A DNA stretch of 64,000 nucleotides from Euborellia annulipes (Eukaryota; Arthropoda; Insecta; Dermaptera; Anisolabididae). Under the pieces are notes generated by a model that saw nothing but the letters and a program-made list of their open reading frames with translations, did no database searches and was not told where the DNA came from. The DNA lies in contig JAKCPI010000390.1 of assembly GCA_023213315.1 (NCBI GenBank), positions 1 to 64,000 of the forward strand. The letters are read 5' to 3'. A program made the translations under genes and the position numbers. Below, in pieces: positions 12,141-23,958 of this stretch. Positions within the stretch are counted from its first letter, which is position 1, and the number at the start of each line of letters is the position of its first letter.

Positions 12141-12523
12141 TTATATCTACTTCTATGCTTTTCAATAAAATCCCTCCCTCTTCTCAGCTTATGCTGATAT
12201 TAATCAGGTTTTTAGCCGAAAAACTTTCTCATATGTCCCATACCTCCCAGGGAGTATGAAAAAAAATATAAGATGTATCTTACAAATTCAATTTTTTTAA
12301 CCTAATAGTTAAATTTAAATTTCAAAGCATATATTCAATAAAAAATTTTACACCACTCGTTTGGTTTTTTCTACATCTTTAACAAATATTCAGAGACGTT
12401 TTGACACTTTTCTACAAAAATATTTTTATATATAAAAACTTAAATATTTACTATACGAGCTTTAAAATTCATCTCAAGAAAGACTAATGATTATGTAATC
12501 GTAAAGAATAATATACATTAATA

Positions 12524-12761
12524 CAGAGGCTTCATTTGAGGGAAGGGGGGCGGGGGAGGGTATTCCCCCCCCTAAAATTTTATAGGTATTATTATTCTGA
12601 ATAAAATATTTCAAAAAACGGGTATATAAACAGTAAAAAACTAAACAAATTATTAAATTAAATACTTTTTGGCCAAATTTGAGATACCTTTTTGTATGAA
12701 AATTTAAAAAAAAAAGTTTGCCCCCCCCCTCCCTCAAGAAAAAGTTGAAATGACGCCTCTG
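12524..12761. mobile_element. hAT-type MITE, 238 bp
   Basis: Starts CAGAGGCTTCATTTGAGGGA and ends in AAATGACGCCTCTG, imperfect inverted termini. Flanked by CATTAATA (12516-12523) and TATTAATA (12762-12769), an 8-bp target duplication with one change. Runs of G near the left end and of C near the right could pair. Non-coding. Confidence 0.75.
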
Positions 12762-13118
12762 TATTAATACCTCGAATAATCCGGTCCACCGATTAGCCAA
12801 ACCGAACTAATCGAAGAAATAATTGATTTCAAACAAAACTTTTTTCTTGTTTTTGAACTTATCAAATAAGTTAATAGAAATATGTAATCGTTTATTTTTA
12901 TTTTAGTGAGGTGAAGAAATTTATTTTTTTACTTTCTTGAAAGGCAATCCAAATGACCAATTGTCTATTCGAGTCCAGAGCTCTTCTAGAGCAGACCATA
13001 TCGTGAGTTGGTCATTTGGGTTGCCTTGTTAATGCATAATATCTACAATATTTAGAGTAATAGCTCAATGGCGGGTGCAATAACGGGTGTTTGTGGTCTC
13101 TTGCTGTCTGGGCATCAG

Positions 13119-13321
13119 GCGGTACGGCACCAAGTGCGCAGGCTGCGAGCAGGGAATCCCTCCCACGCAGGTGGTCAGAAGGGCCCAAGATCACGTGTAC
13201 CACCTGCACTGTTTCGCTTGTGTCATGTGTGCCAGGCAGCTCAACACCGGAGACGAGTTCTACCTAATGGAGGATCGGAAACTTGTCTGTAAACCTGACT
13301 ATGAGGCAGCCAAGACCAAAG
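13119..13321 (+). CDS. Lim3: Lim3 coding exon 2: second LIM domain
   Basis: Encodes the end of residue 71 through the first base of codon 139. LIM domain 2 spans about residues 77-131 with ligands C77, C80, H99, C102, C105, C108, C128 and D131. [13 protein letters not shown] and [17 protein letters not shown] are strong Lhx3/Lim3 signatures. The acceptor is GGGCATCAG and the donor AAAG|GTGAGC. Incoming phase 2 and outgoing phase 1 fit the neighbouring exons exactly. A start inside this frame (13087) is ruled out because that sequence is intron. With LIM domain 1 it forms the protein-interaction half of the factor. Confidence 0.95.
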
Positions 13322-13637
13322 GTGAGCAAAAACTCTAAGTTATATATAATTATTTCTTCTTAATACAATTTTATTGCATGTCAATCAATCATTATTTCGT
13401 GAATCATATTCGTTCTTTGTGAAGATACAAAAACTCTTAAGGCTGGTTGCTTCAATTCTAATTGCGGATAATTTAGTTGACTGACTTCCACATCTGATTA
13501 AGCTAGTCATATGATTAAATAAGAGCCCAGGTCGTAGATAACTAGCTAAGACCCAAAATTCGGAAGTCTAATGATTGATTTAGAAAAAGAAACCTATTTC
13601 TTTTTTTTAGAAATTGTAGTTGTGGCTGTTGAAATGT

Positions 13638-13853
13638 ATCAAGGAAGGGTTGCGACAGCAGAGACTGGCTGCCAAATTTTTTTCTTTGGATATTTTATTG
13701 GGCCGACGTTTCCGTCTCGATAGAGGGCCAATAAGTGTCAAAAAAGTATATATATTTTGCATTAGGCAGCTATGTGTAATAGCTCTTATCCAAAACGTTA
13801 GCCCAATAAAATATTTAAAGAAAAAATTTGGCTGCCAGTCTCTCCTTCCTTGG
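13638..13853. repeat. Palindromic foldback, about 216 bp
   Basis: The left arm (CAAGGAAGG...GAGACTGGCTGCCAAATTT...ATTTTATTGGGC) and right arm (GCCCAATAAAAT...AAATTTGGCTGCCAGTCTC...CCTTCCTTGG) are reverse complements over about 55 bases. A short insertion (GTTGCGACAGCA) interrupts the left arm. The centre has GCCGACGTTTCCGTC, tying it to the GAAACGTC palindrome group. Confidence 0.7.
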
Positions 13854-14482
13854 TAGAAATTTTTGTTAAAAAATTAATTTGCTTAAATTATTTATTTAAT
13901 TTTTAATATTTATTTAAAATTTTTTTAAATGATGCCTTTAATAAGTTGCTAAGTTCAATGGGTAATGCCTTAAAAAAAAACTCTTCTTATATTTCAGATA
14001 GTTAATTATGTGTAAAAAAAGTCATTTTTTAACTCGAAAGTTAAGCGTGTTCTTGTTTACTATATCGATGATTTACTATCTGTTTGCTAGTTGACTAGAA
14101 CTGAAGCAACGGGCCCTTAGACTATAAGAATATTAAAGGTAATAGAATATTTTTAATAATCTTAATTCCCTTTGTTTTTATTAAATTATCAAAAAAACAT
14201 CGCGCTTTGAAATCTGTTGTCGATTAAAAAAAAAAAAAATTGTATTAAGGATTGATGTTTATATTGATAATAAGTGGAGATCGGATAAATAAGCATAAAA
14301 AATTCAAAATAAGAACTCGAAAATAAATAAATACAAGAATTTGTTGCTTGTGAAAATAAATAATTAACCGAAAGTTTTTGCTTCAAAATTTAAACTTGGA
14401 ATTAGTAAACTATATTAAGATATTACAATTATAAAGCCAAAAAATGTAATAAATCTTTTTCAAAATATCTTTTAACATTGTT

Positions 14483-14775
14483 TTAATTAAGGTCTTTTTT
14501 GGCATCTAAGTCCCCATCCCGATTTATTTCAAATGAATAGTAGCCATTTTAATTCACTCATTTGGGACGGGAAGCGAACCCGGGACTCCAGGCACATCTT
14601 TTCAAATTATTAAAAATCAGAACCAAAGACACGATGACGGATTGAGAAGCAAAATTGATTAATGTCTTTTATATAGGCCTACATTTTTACAGGCTGGAGT
14701 GGTAGAGCGCTCGCTTCATGTTCTCTGGGTTCGCTCCCCGTTCCAAGCCGCAAAATTTTATTTCATTTGAATAGA
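14483..14775. mobile_element. SINE B remnants in opposite orientations
   Basis: About 14483-14600 is a reverse-strand SINE B body plus B box (GGGACGGGAAGCGAACCCGG). About 14690-14775 is a forward tRNA-like head: GGCTGGAGTGGTAGAGCGCT carries an A-box-like TGGTAGAGCG, and GGGTTCGCTCCCCGTTCC a B box. Too short and lacking an acceptor stem for a true tRNA gene. Confidence 0.55.
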
Positions 14776-15719
14776 AAGTGGAATAAATATGAACAACTAT
14801 ACATTTTTTATGCTAATGATTTTCAACATATATTTAAAAATCCGATCTCTAATTATAAGATATCCTAAATTTTTATATAATTACACCAACTAAATTTTCT
14901 ATTTTAAATATTATAAAATTAACATTGCATGAATCATGATCAAAAATTTTTATAAGCAGTCAAATATCTTCTTTTATAAAAGATACTTGATTGATTAGAC
15001 TGACAGTAGAATTTAAAGAAAGAAATGTGTCGGATTTTATTGGAAATAATGTTGTGAAGCCAAAAAGGGAGAGAGAGATACAAAATTTGAAAATCAAAAT
15101 TCTAATTTAAAATAAATAAAAACAAAATTTGATATCTGGTTGGATCAAAAAATACACAGAAAAGTGCAAATTTAGCGTCTGAATTTTTTTTGCATGTCTA
15201 TTACAGTTCCCATGGGAATGGGGGATCATTGTCTTGAAAAATGTTATAAAAGGCCATCCCCCATTACCTGGGAGGATTCTCGTTAGTGTCGTTCAATCAT
15301 CAACCAATAAAGAACTTGAAAAGACATCTATTCTTTCTAAACTTTCTGAAGACAGGCAACCCACAACAATATGCTCTTCAAAACTAGGTTTTGACAGATG
15401 ATCTCTCTCCCTCATATTTTTACTAAACTGTTTCATAAGCAGATTTTTAGTCTCATTGAAGCCAGAATCATCTGTGGAAACGTAGTAGAGAAAATTAAAA
15501 TATTTCCATTAAAAGGCTAGGCATTTATTTCTTCAAATTCTATTTCCTATCTATTAAATTATATTTATTATAATTAAAAATGATTTAGTTGGTGTAGTAG
15601 AAGCTCCTCGCCTGGTAGCTAATCTTGAGCTTGACCTCGGGATAAGCTAAAAGGTGAGGACTGGACGTCCAGGACGTTGGTGAGTGAGTGGACAGACGGG
15701 ACGGCTGTGTGTTGGCCAG

Positions 15720-15903
15720 AGGGCGGCTGCTTAGATGGCGACCAACCGAATAAGAGGCCGAGGACCACGATCACTGCCAAACAACTGGAAACGCTCAAGT
15801 TGGCCTACAACAACAGCCCGAAACCTGCCAGACATGTCCGGGAGCAGCTCAGTCAGGACACAGGCCTCGATATGCGCGTGGTCCAAGTCTGGTTCCAGAA
15901 TAG
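15720..15903 (+). CDS. Lim3: Lim3 coding exon 3: linker and most of the homeodomain
   Basis: Encodes residues 139-200 plus two bases of codon 201. The linker ([13 protein letters not shown]) leads into a homeodomain at residues 149-208. Helix 3 holds V195, W196, F197, Q198 (position 50) and N199 (position 51), the expected DNA-contact residues. The segment [20 protein letters not shown] is typical of Lhx3/Lim3. The acceptor is TTGGCCAG and the donor AATAG|GTGAGT. The intron lies between positions 52 and 53 of the homeodomain, splitting an arginine codon. The ATG-initiated frame beginning at 15677 is not the real start, since 15677-15719 is intron. Confidence 0.95.
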
Positions 15904-16129
15904 GTGAGTTCAGCAACAGTCAAATGCTTAGAAGTTTCCCTAGTAGAAAAATATCACTGAATAGGTTATTTTTCAAAGAGAGTCTGGGAATACCCGAAAC
16001 GTCAAAGCCAGGCTTTTTATTTGGTTTCTTTGACTTTTGTACGTTAACAACTTGTCATATTCAATATAAAATACAGTTTTATAATTGTATTTTATCAGGA
16101 ATGAAAGTTAGAAAGAAATGCATCCAGGA

Positions 16130-16230
16130 TTTTTCTTTAAAAAATATATAACTTATTTAACAGCTGATTTTACGGCTTTAATTAAGGCCGAAAAATCAGC
16201 TGTTAAATATATATTTTTTAAAGAAAAAAG
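16130..16230. repeat. Nearly perfect 100-base hairpin close to the homeobox splice donor
   Basis: TTTTCTTTAAAAAATATATA...TTTAACAGCTGATTTT on the left is the reverse complement of AAAAATCAGCTGTTAAATAT...TTTAAAGAAAAAAG on the right. The centre, CGGCTTTAATTAAGGCCG, is also self-complementary. It lies about 230 bases after the donor of exon 3. Probably a small palindromic transposon. Confidence 0.75.
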
Positions 16231-16264
16231 AATACATAAATACATAGACTTCTTAGTTTCAAAA

Positions 16265-17030
16265 GTTCGAGTAATTTTTTTATTCCGGCAATACATTAGT
16301 TTTAAAGAACATCTAAAATGTAATTGATTTTTAAACAAAATCGTTAAAGCCAATTGTGAGAAAAATTTAAAAAAATTGAAAAAATACATCAGTAAAGTAC
16401 TAGTACTATTTGGTAGATTGGAATGAAATTTCTGCCCATGCTTGGGACATGAATACTTAGCTAAAGTATATAATTTGAGTATCGAGAGTTCTTTCCTTTA
16501 AAAGTTATTTAATTTAATCCACATTTTTTGAAATTTCAGTTGAAATTCATTCAAAAGATTGTGAAAATGACGTCAAATTCAAGCTAAAAGGGAATCGCCT
16601 CCTTTTAATGGCAATTTCAAGAAAAGCAATAAAGCAGGCATTTAAAAGCAATAAAATCTCTTTCAGAGAAATTTACATAAACATTATGTTTTGATATTTT
16701 AACTGGAATCGATCTTCTTGAAATTTAAAATTTTTTCACAATAAATTAAATTAATTTCAAGTGAAATATCAAAAAATGTGGGTAATGGGAATTACTCAAA
16801 AACGAAAAAACTCTCGATACTCAAATTTTATACTTAAGCCAAGTCGATACGTAGCAAGCATTTCAAGAAAATTCTACTGACATCAGCCAAAGGATACTAG
16901 TACTTTACTAATGTATCTTTTCAGTTTTTTTTCTATTTCTCAAAATTCGCTCTAACGATTTTGATTAAAATTCAAAAATCAATTATTTTTTAGATACTCT
17001 TTAAAAAGTAACCTATATGAATAAAACTTT
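16265..17030. repeat. Large foldback with AGTACTAGTACT-type outer arms
   Basis: The left side carries AAAGTACTAGTACTATTTGG (about 16395) and the right side TACTAGTACTTTACTAATGT (about 16897) in opposite orientation. Inner segments CCACATTTTTTGAAATTTCA and AATATCAAAAAATGTGGG, and GAGTATCGAGAGTTCTTTC with its complement near 16810, also pair. Together they make a roughly 770-base inverted structure built from two converging family repeats. Non-coding. Confidence 0.6.
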
Positions 17031-17197
17031 ACGTGAAAATAGTTTAAGTACACTTTACGCTGCGAATCAACCCAGGGCGTGTTGATCCTGGCGATCATTA
17101 CTCTGAGGAAAGGGACATATATCGCACTGATCTTCCGGTGCACCTTTTGATTGACGATAAGATGACGAAAAGACTTAAAAAAAAAATACTGGATACC

Positions 17198-17290
17198 TAC
17201 TGGTATCGATACTTTTCTTTCGATACTTTACTGGTATCGATACTTTTCTTTCGATACTTTACTGGTATCGGTACTTTCTTATCGCTACGA
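17198..17290. repeat. 31-bp tandem repeat with ATCGAT palindromes
   Basis: Three consecutive units of 31 bp, each starting TACTGGTATCGATACTTTTC, at 17198, 17229 and 17260 (the last diverged). GGTATCGATAC is close to a perfect palindrome. Degenerate related units (CGATACCAAG, AACGATACTTTA) continue to about 17330. Confidence 0.8.
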
Positions 17291-18564
17291 TACCAAGTAC
17301 AAGTAACGATACTTTATTTTCGATACCACATCCTTAGTTGGCACTATGGGAAACATAAATTAAATTTTTTTTTTTATTATACAACAAACGTGAAGATAAT
17401 CCCTATCTAGGATCGAAACGTCGCTTTATGTTTCATTAAGTAAAGTTGGCTGGTAAAAAGAAAAGGTCCAAATTGTGGTCTCCAGCTGGTTGGTAAAGCA
17501 TTCAGAGAATTTTTTTCTTGGCTGCCTCTGCCTCCATACTTTCAAAATTCCAATTTTTTAATTTTTTTCTTCATCAATTGCTGGCCATAGACCTTTAACT
17601 TTACAAAATAAAAATTCATAAAAATCATTTTAACGAATAAATGACTATCGTGTCATAGACATTTCTATAAACAATTAGTTTAACTTATATATTTGTAAAA
17701 AAGGCAAATTTTATATGATTACAAACCTCCCTTTCTGACTTCAAAAAGAAAGTTGTTAAAATTTTAATAGGCTCATTATTTATTTATATATTTATTTTAT
17801 TCGTTGATATGTCAGGCGAATTGTTGTCTAAAAACATTGATTTGTTGTCTAAAAACAAGTCTTGCAATAAAAACTTTAACGAAATATCCACCTAGACAAT
17901 TATAGCAAGGCTATGTCTTTCGATAACAATTGAAAAACAAGATATCAATTTTTTTTTTTAAGTATGAATTATTCTCTCTCAAGGAAAAAGTAAATTTTTC
18001 CTATTTACTTAATATATATATAAAATTTTTAATTAAAAAATTTGTTATATATTGATTAAACTATCTCAATGAGCAAATCGAAACGAATCTAATCAGTCAA
18101 TTTTTTTTGTTTATTTTAGATAGGAGTGTGATAATTTCTCTTTATTTATTTATTGTATTTTTTATACACATTTTATTGAACTAAATTTATTTCGCTTGGG
18201 TTAATTTGTTTATAGGCAATTTAGGAAGTTGAACAATATGAATGTTGGGTTAGCTATGAAGCTATTAGTGGATCGGTTATTTCGGTTGCCTAACACCTAG
18301 GAATAGCTCTAATTTAGATTTTAAAGAAAAGGTTTTCAATTTCTTGGGCCATGTTCTGATTTAGGGAATGAAAAGGGCCGCAGTCAGAGGGGAGCTGGAT
18401 GGGGATATAGTCCCTCTGAGGGGGTACTAAATTCCTAATGCTCCAACTCTAAATATTAACAAATATTTAAAAATATTTTCGTTAAAACTTTCCGGGAGTA
18501 GTGAACCTTTGAAACTCTAAATCTTATGAAAAAATAATTTTCCCTTTTAAACAGGAATATATAT

Positions 18565-18815
18565 GGACCCTGTTACGCATTAGTGTGTCAAGCGCCACCT
18601 ACCGAGTTTTGAGAAAATTAACATCAAAGTTTTTTGTTTTCATTGGATTATATATAATTTTTTTTCTCAAATGTACAAGTAACTTTAATTATAAATTTTT
18701 TTAGGACATATTTCATAAAAAATACTATTAATTAAAGCATTTGAAACAATATTCCGTGCTTAACTCAATTTTTAATTTTATTTGGCACTTGACACACTAA
18801 TGCATAACAGGGTCC
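18565..18815. mobile_element. Inverted-repeat MITE 'GGACCCTG', copy 1 (251 bp)
   Basis: Starts GGACCCTGTTACGCATTAGT and ends TAATGCATAACAGGGTCC, imperfect inverted repeats of about 35 bp with GTGTGTCAAGCGCCA against TTGGCACTTGACACAC. Two further copies exist (38425-38661, 56817-57087). The flanks are ATAT on both sides, but the palindromic context makes the target-duplication length ambiguous. Non-coding. Confidence 0.8.
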
Positions 18816-20157
18816 ATATATTCAATAAAATTTTATTTTTATTTTTTTTTTTTTAGAAGGAAATTGGGAAGGGTTCGTATTAATTTATGGTCACACCAGA
18901 TTTTTTAATTTTCTCTACAAACTAACTGAAGGTTTCTGACTACATATGGATGGTAATCACGAATTACTTATTCTACATTGGCATTTATTTTATTTTCATC
19001 CGCTATCAGGCCACAGGGGTATCTAATATCGTGTGGAATTTTTTATATTTTATTATTTTTATTTGTCTGTTGACCCCGCCAGTTTTAACAGTGTCCAAAA
19101 TAGATAAATAAAATAGAAAACAAATAACACTAACCCCGAAATTTTGATTAAATCGAGGAGGAATAAAAAAATGCAAAAAAGTAGAAAAAATTTTTCCAAA
19201 GTTTTTGAATTAAGAAATAGTTGAATTTCTCATTTTATTTTGGTTTATTATTATTTTTTTATAAGTTTTTTTTTTCGACTAAATTAATTGATATTCAATA
19301 TAAATATACCAAATCTGGAACGTACAAACCTTTGTTATTTCGAACATGGAGCGAAACCTCTACTCCTAGGTTAATACAATTTTATATCCCTGAATTTTTT
19401 AGTTCTAAAATTAATAAAATATCTACTTCAAACGGTGTTACCGCCGGTGTTAAAGAACCAAGGAAATATAAATCATTTATTTCACGTTTCCTTTATTTAA
19501 AAAAAAATCAAATACTTTTTTATCATTTCTATAAATTAACGTTTCTAAAAAACAGGATGAGAACTTAAACGTCAATGTTATCGTTTTTTTTTTTAAACTT
19601 GTATTTAAATATTAATCCCTTTTAATTGACTCTGATTTGTGGCTCGAACTTTTTTTTTTTTTGTCTTCTAATATAAAAACATAAATTTATAATCTCAAAA
19701 CTTATAACGTTATATCTTGAGCTATCATTTTGAATTAATTTATATTCGCATTTTATTATTATTTTATCCCTTTTGATAAAAATATTCAACATATCTATTG
19801 CATATTTCTCTATTTAATTGAAAATGACATTTTAATTTAACAATTTTGCTAAATTTTTAAAAAGAGATTATTCAAAAATTTTTTTTTCATCATTTACAAT
19901 TTGATCATGAAATTGTGAATAATTTCCAAACGTGCAGTTATAAAAACAGCCTTGACTCAAATATCATAAATGGTAGATAATTGAAGATGATAAGATTAAC
20001 ACATTTATTCTAAAATAAATGATTTTGTTTTGTTAAGAGGTTAGCTAGAAAGTAAAGATTCAAAAATTGACAATTTGCGTCATTATTGACATTATTTTAT
20101 TATTTACTAGTCGCAAAGGGTTGATTTAAGGATTTGAATCGAATTCATTTTTACTAG

Positions 20158-20500
20158 GGCCAGATCCTTTTCGAAGGATTAACAATCCTGGATTTTTGTG
20201 ATCAAATTTTCAAAGAATTGCCAATCCTTTAAAACATTCTTCCTTTTATTAAATATCTTTTTGGATTCAAATTCGTCGAAGATTTTAATTTGGCAATTTT
20301 ATTAGGAATTCGATCTGGACCGAATTTTCGGATCTCAAGCCGGGATTGGATTTTTGGGTCGCAAGTACGGAACGAATTTTCGGATTGCGGATCTAGATTT
20401 GAGGGTCAGAACAGAGATCCTTTTTCTCAATTGGATCAGATTAGCATATCGGATCGCCCGAACTTGTCGGATCGCTAATCCTTTTCCAAGGATTTTACCC
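20158..20500. repeat. GGATC/AATCC-rich degenerate repeat block with inverted ends
   Basis: The block starts GATCCTTTTCGAAGGATTAA and ends near GATCGCTAATCCTTTTCCAA. Read as reverse complements, these two ends are similar. Between them TTTTCGGAT recurs, as in CGAATTTTCGGATCTCAAG and CGAATTTTCGGATTGCGG. Short open frames here have no protein-like features. Possibly a decayed inverted-repeat element. Confidence 0.4.
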
Positions 20501-21591
20501 ATCCCGGATTCAGAGTTTCCAATTGCTTTTCTTGTGAATTTAAATTTTTTTATTCCTATCTCTCAATCAAAAAAATAATTAGATTTTTTTTAATCGACCT
20601 TTGCTCTAGAATATCATAGCTATTTTCTTTGATGACATTTATGTCAAAAATTCGATTTTGTGCGACCACTCACACCATAGATTTTTTGTTTTATTTAGTC
20701 AAGACCTGGCAGTTAATAAACAAAGGATATAGCCCATTAATAATTGTTGACTCGGCTCGATCTAAAACGTAGATAAAATTCAGGAAACGAAAAATTGTGG
20801 ATCAAGAAAAATTTATTTAATGCCGAAGCTCACCTGATAATCCTTCTGTAAATATTTAATAAAGATAAACATTTTATTAATATTTTTTTTATATCAACCT
20901 CTCTATTCCAGATTCTCATATTTATTTTAATATCTATAAAAAATTAATATTTATACGTATTATTATTAAAAAATATTTTTATAAAATACCAACTACCATA
21001 ATATCTGGATAGAGCACAATTTAATTACCATTTTTTGATTAAATTAGCCTCCTATCACTTAAATTTTTGATTTCGATTCCTGATTCGCTTCCCGGGCTGA
21101 GAGAAAATATTTATTTCAATTTCGCTAGCGATAAATTTTAATAATTATGGATAAGCGTAAATTTGATCGTATTTGCTTTCTATGAAAAACAATTCCTATG
21201 AGATTTGGATCAATTCCCGTTGAGACGTTTCGGCGAAATTTTATTTTACCGTCTTCAGTCGTTTAGGAATTTTCCTGTTTATATCGAATTCAACAGCCTA
21301 CTTTACTATTATTTTCAGATGTGGAATCAGAACTAAATAAGAATGATTCCCCCTTCTGATGATGACAGTAAAGTAGGCTATATAAGTTATTTTTTTAACA
21401 ACAAATTTAAAAATTTTGAAACAAATAATCTAGTGTGACATATATATATCATTTAATTTTATTAAAGTGATACATATTTCTGCAATATCTGGACTTATTT
21501 TGGAGGTGCATTTTAGCAAAGAACTCCATTTTCTTTTACAAATAAATTAATTTAATTTCGTTTTTGTCAAATTTCTTCTTTTATCCTTTCT

Positions 21592-21618
21592 TTTTTTACT
21601 TTCTCTTACCTATATATA

Positions 21619-21653
<35 letters not shown>

Positions 21654-22034
21654 ATTGGTTTCATGTCAAAAATTTTTTTTTGAATAAAATTGGTTAGTAC
21701 TAGTACTTTTCAGTTTTTTTCGATTTTCTCAAAATTCGTTCAACGATTTTGATTAAAATTAATAAATCAATTATTTTTTTAAAATGTTATATTCACATTT
21801 TGTCCCTAAAATTGTCTGAAGCAGACTTTACTCTTGTACTTCATAGGAAAGATTGGAGATTGCCATGGTAACAAAATATAAATATTTTCCCATGATTATA
21901 AATTTACATCTTTAAATTTTAATATTTTGGCGGAAACTAAATATATCCTCGACCCAAAACATCTGGTGTCACAAACACAGAACACTACTTACCAAATGTA
22001 AGAGTGCTGTGCGACCAGTCACACCAGATTTTTT
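21592..22034 (+). repeat. AGTACTAGTACT-family repeat, internally deleted
   Basis: Starts at TTTTTTTACTTTCTCTTACC with an expanded TA run (21621-21650), jumps to the TAGTACTAGTACTTTTCAG core, and ends AGTGCTGTGCGACCAGTCAC...CAGATTTTTT. The segment before the core (GGTCTGTCTGTC zone) is missing. Confidence 0.65.
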
Positions 22035-22277
22035 CTCTTGTATGAACAAATATAAAATTAATTATAAAAACTCTCTACCTCTCTCTCTAATAGAGTAATT
22101 TATTTTTTGATAAAATCTCAAAAAAATATTCCTTTTTATAAGAGACGCTCCTCAAAAAATTTGAAAATAATTTATACTTTTAGCGACAGATATTTTTTTT
22201 TTCCTTAATTTTAATGAATTGTTTATGGAACGTTTTGCTTTAAACTTAATAAATGATATAAGAGAAAGGAAGATGGT

Positions 22278-22300
22278 ACGTGTGTGTGTGTGTGTGTGTT
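22278..22300. repeat. GT microsatellite
   Basis: About eleven GT units followed by TTTGAAAAAAGAG. Simple sequence in intron 3. Confidence 0.8.
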
Positions 22301-22439
22301 TGAAAAAAGAGATGGGAAAATATAAACTGAAAATCTTTTACGCATATAATTCAATTAATTCCAAGCAAGTTTTCATCTAAATCTTCTCCTTAACTACTAC
22401 TCCCACTACTAGTATGTTATTCCTTTTAATTTTTCAGTC

Positions 22440-22960
22440 CGTTTCGCCACCGCCGTACATCTTGTTCGTTGCCTTTTCTTCTTTTTTCTTCCCTTTTCAA
22501 TTTGCTGATCACAAGCCGAGAGAGAGTGGGTGGTTGCAACCCTCTTCATCCCCACAACCCTTGGCATTACCAATCCTTACAGTGCTGTTGGATTTTTCAA
22601 AAGACCCTAGAGGGTAGAGACTTAAGGGTGGGGAGAGAGAGAGCCAAAAAGAACAAAATAGATTCTTGGGCCTCTCTCTTTCTTTCCTTTTTCGCTCAAG
22701 GGGAATAAAAGGAATAGGAGGGAACCGGGAACCTCTCTGGACCAATCAGCCTCGAGATGTCTCAGCTCCCATGTCAAAGGAAGCCATATTTGTTGCCTTA
22801 TTAGTACTGTGACGTGTGTTTTTACCCCCGGGGACATGATGTACCCTTCGGGAATGCCTTCTCTCTTTTTTTTTTTTGAAATATCGAATGGTGACGTCAT
22901 TTGCCAGGATGGCGAAAACGAGGGTTGGAGGACAAATCGTTTGATTAAACGACATCTCGT
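22440..22960. promoter_or_regulatory. Candidate intronic enhancer, GC-richer unique block
   Basis: Stands out from the surrounding AT-rich intron as mixed-composition, non-repetitive DNA. It contains GACCAATCAGCC (a CCAAT-type site), GTGACGTGTG, a perfect TGACGTCA (22892-22899) and CCAGGATGGCGAAAACGAGG. Overlapping open frames on both strands (60-107 codons) lack domain features or splice logic and look like composition effects. Regulatory function is inference. Confidence 0.3.
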
Positions 22961-23454
22961 AAAAACTAACGACGACGTCGACGATGACGGCTCCCTATTT
23001 TGGATGGGAGGAGGGTCTTTAGAACCACCCGGTCTTTTGTTTGTACAAATAAAATTTAATAGTCTTGAGGAAAATTTACCTTTAAAAAAAAAAAAAAAAA
23101 ATTTTTATCGTTCAGACTTTAATTTTTTTTAATTAAATATTTATTTATATATCTTAAAAGTACGTTAAATTTTGATGACATTCTCCTTTAACGGGGTTGA
23201 AGTATTTAATCAAGAGTTTTAAAATTGAATTGCCCTTAAAGATTTTTCTATTTATTTATTTCCTCTTCAAGTCTCGTTGCTTTTTTTTTGGCCTTCTAAT
23301 AAAAATAATAATAAAATTTCAAATTACTATTATTCTCGTTTAAGATCTTTTTCGGACTCACCCCCTATTTATCAATATTAATATTTCAATTGAATCTAAA
23401 TCTTTGAAATTAAATTTAAATAAATTTTTGTCGCTTGGGAAGTGACCTTCTGAT

Positions 23455-23958
23455 CAAGGGCGGATCCAGAGGTGTTTCTCGGGGGGGGGGGGGTAATCTG
23501 GTGTGATTGGTCGCACAGCACACTATTTTTTCTTGGCCTGATCTCAAAAAATTTTTTTTTGCGGAACCAAAGTTTTCTGGACACAAAAATTTTTGCGGCC
23601 CGCGGAACATTTTTTTCTTTCGCGGAACCAAAATTTTTTTCTCCGTCCGTAAAAATATTTTACCTTATTTTTAGAGACGCAAAATTTTTGCCACTCGCGG
23701 AACCAAAATGTCTCCCGCGGAACATTCCCTCTTTCGTGGAACCAAATTTTTTTTCCCACCCGTAAACAAAATTTTTTCCCCGTCCGTCAAAATTTGATTT
23801 GTATTTAATACAAATCTAATTTTTAAGCTAGCCCTATAATTTTTAAAAATTTTACATTAAAAATAAAATTATTTTTTTTAAGTATTTTTTTAATCTGGGG
23901 GGGGGGGGGTAATTACCCCCTTTACCCCCCCCCCCCCCCCCCCTTGTATCCGCCCTTG
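23455..23958. mobile_element. hAT-type element with G/C-run termini, 504 bp
   Basis: Starts CAAGGGCGGATCCAGAGG and ends TGTATCCGCCCTTG. Flanked by CTTCTGAT (23447-23454) and CCTCTGAT (23959-23966), an 8-bp target duplication with one change. Inside are a degenerate repeat built on CGCGGAACCAAAATTTTT and a poly-G/poly-C pair near the right end. It interrupts an older SINE B remnant. Confidence 0.75.

Larger units (their letters stand above)
7360..13118 (+). other. Lim3 intron 1 (about 5.8 kb)
   Basis: Runs from GTGAGTACC to the acceptor GGGCATCAG. It holds a 254-bp hAT-type element (7721-7974), a Jockey-like LINE 3' fragment (8660-8887 plus about 240 bases of 3' tail), a 1.5-kb hAT-type element with a nested SINE (9426-10928), a SINE B copy (about 11125-11275), a piece of retroposon R (12070-12140) and a 238-bp hAT-type element (12524-12761). 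No other gene was seen. Confidence 0.85.
13322..15719 (+). other. Lim3 intron 2 (about 2.4 kb)
   Basis: GTGAGCAAA to TTGGCCAG. It contains a 216-bp palindrome (13638-13853), SINE fragments of family B (reverse strand about 14483-14600; a forward tRNA-like head about 14690-14750), and AT-rich unique sequence. About 15190-15330 is less AT-rich and non-repetitive (ATGGGAATGGGGGATCATTG), but has no recognisable function. Confidence 0.85.
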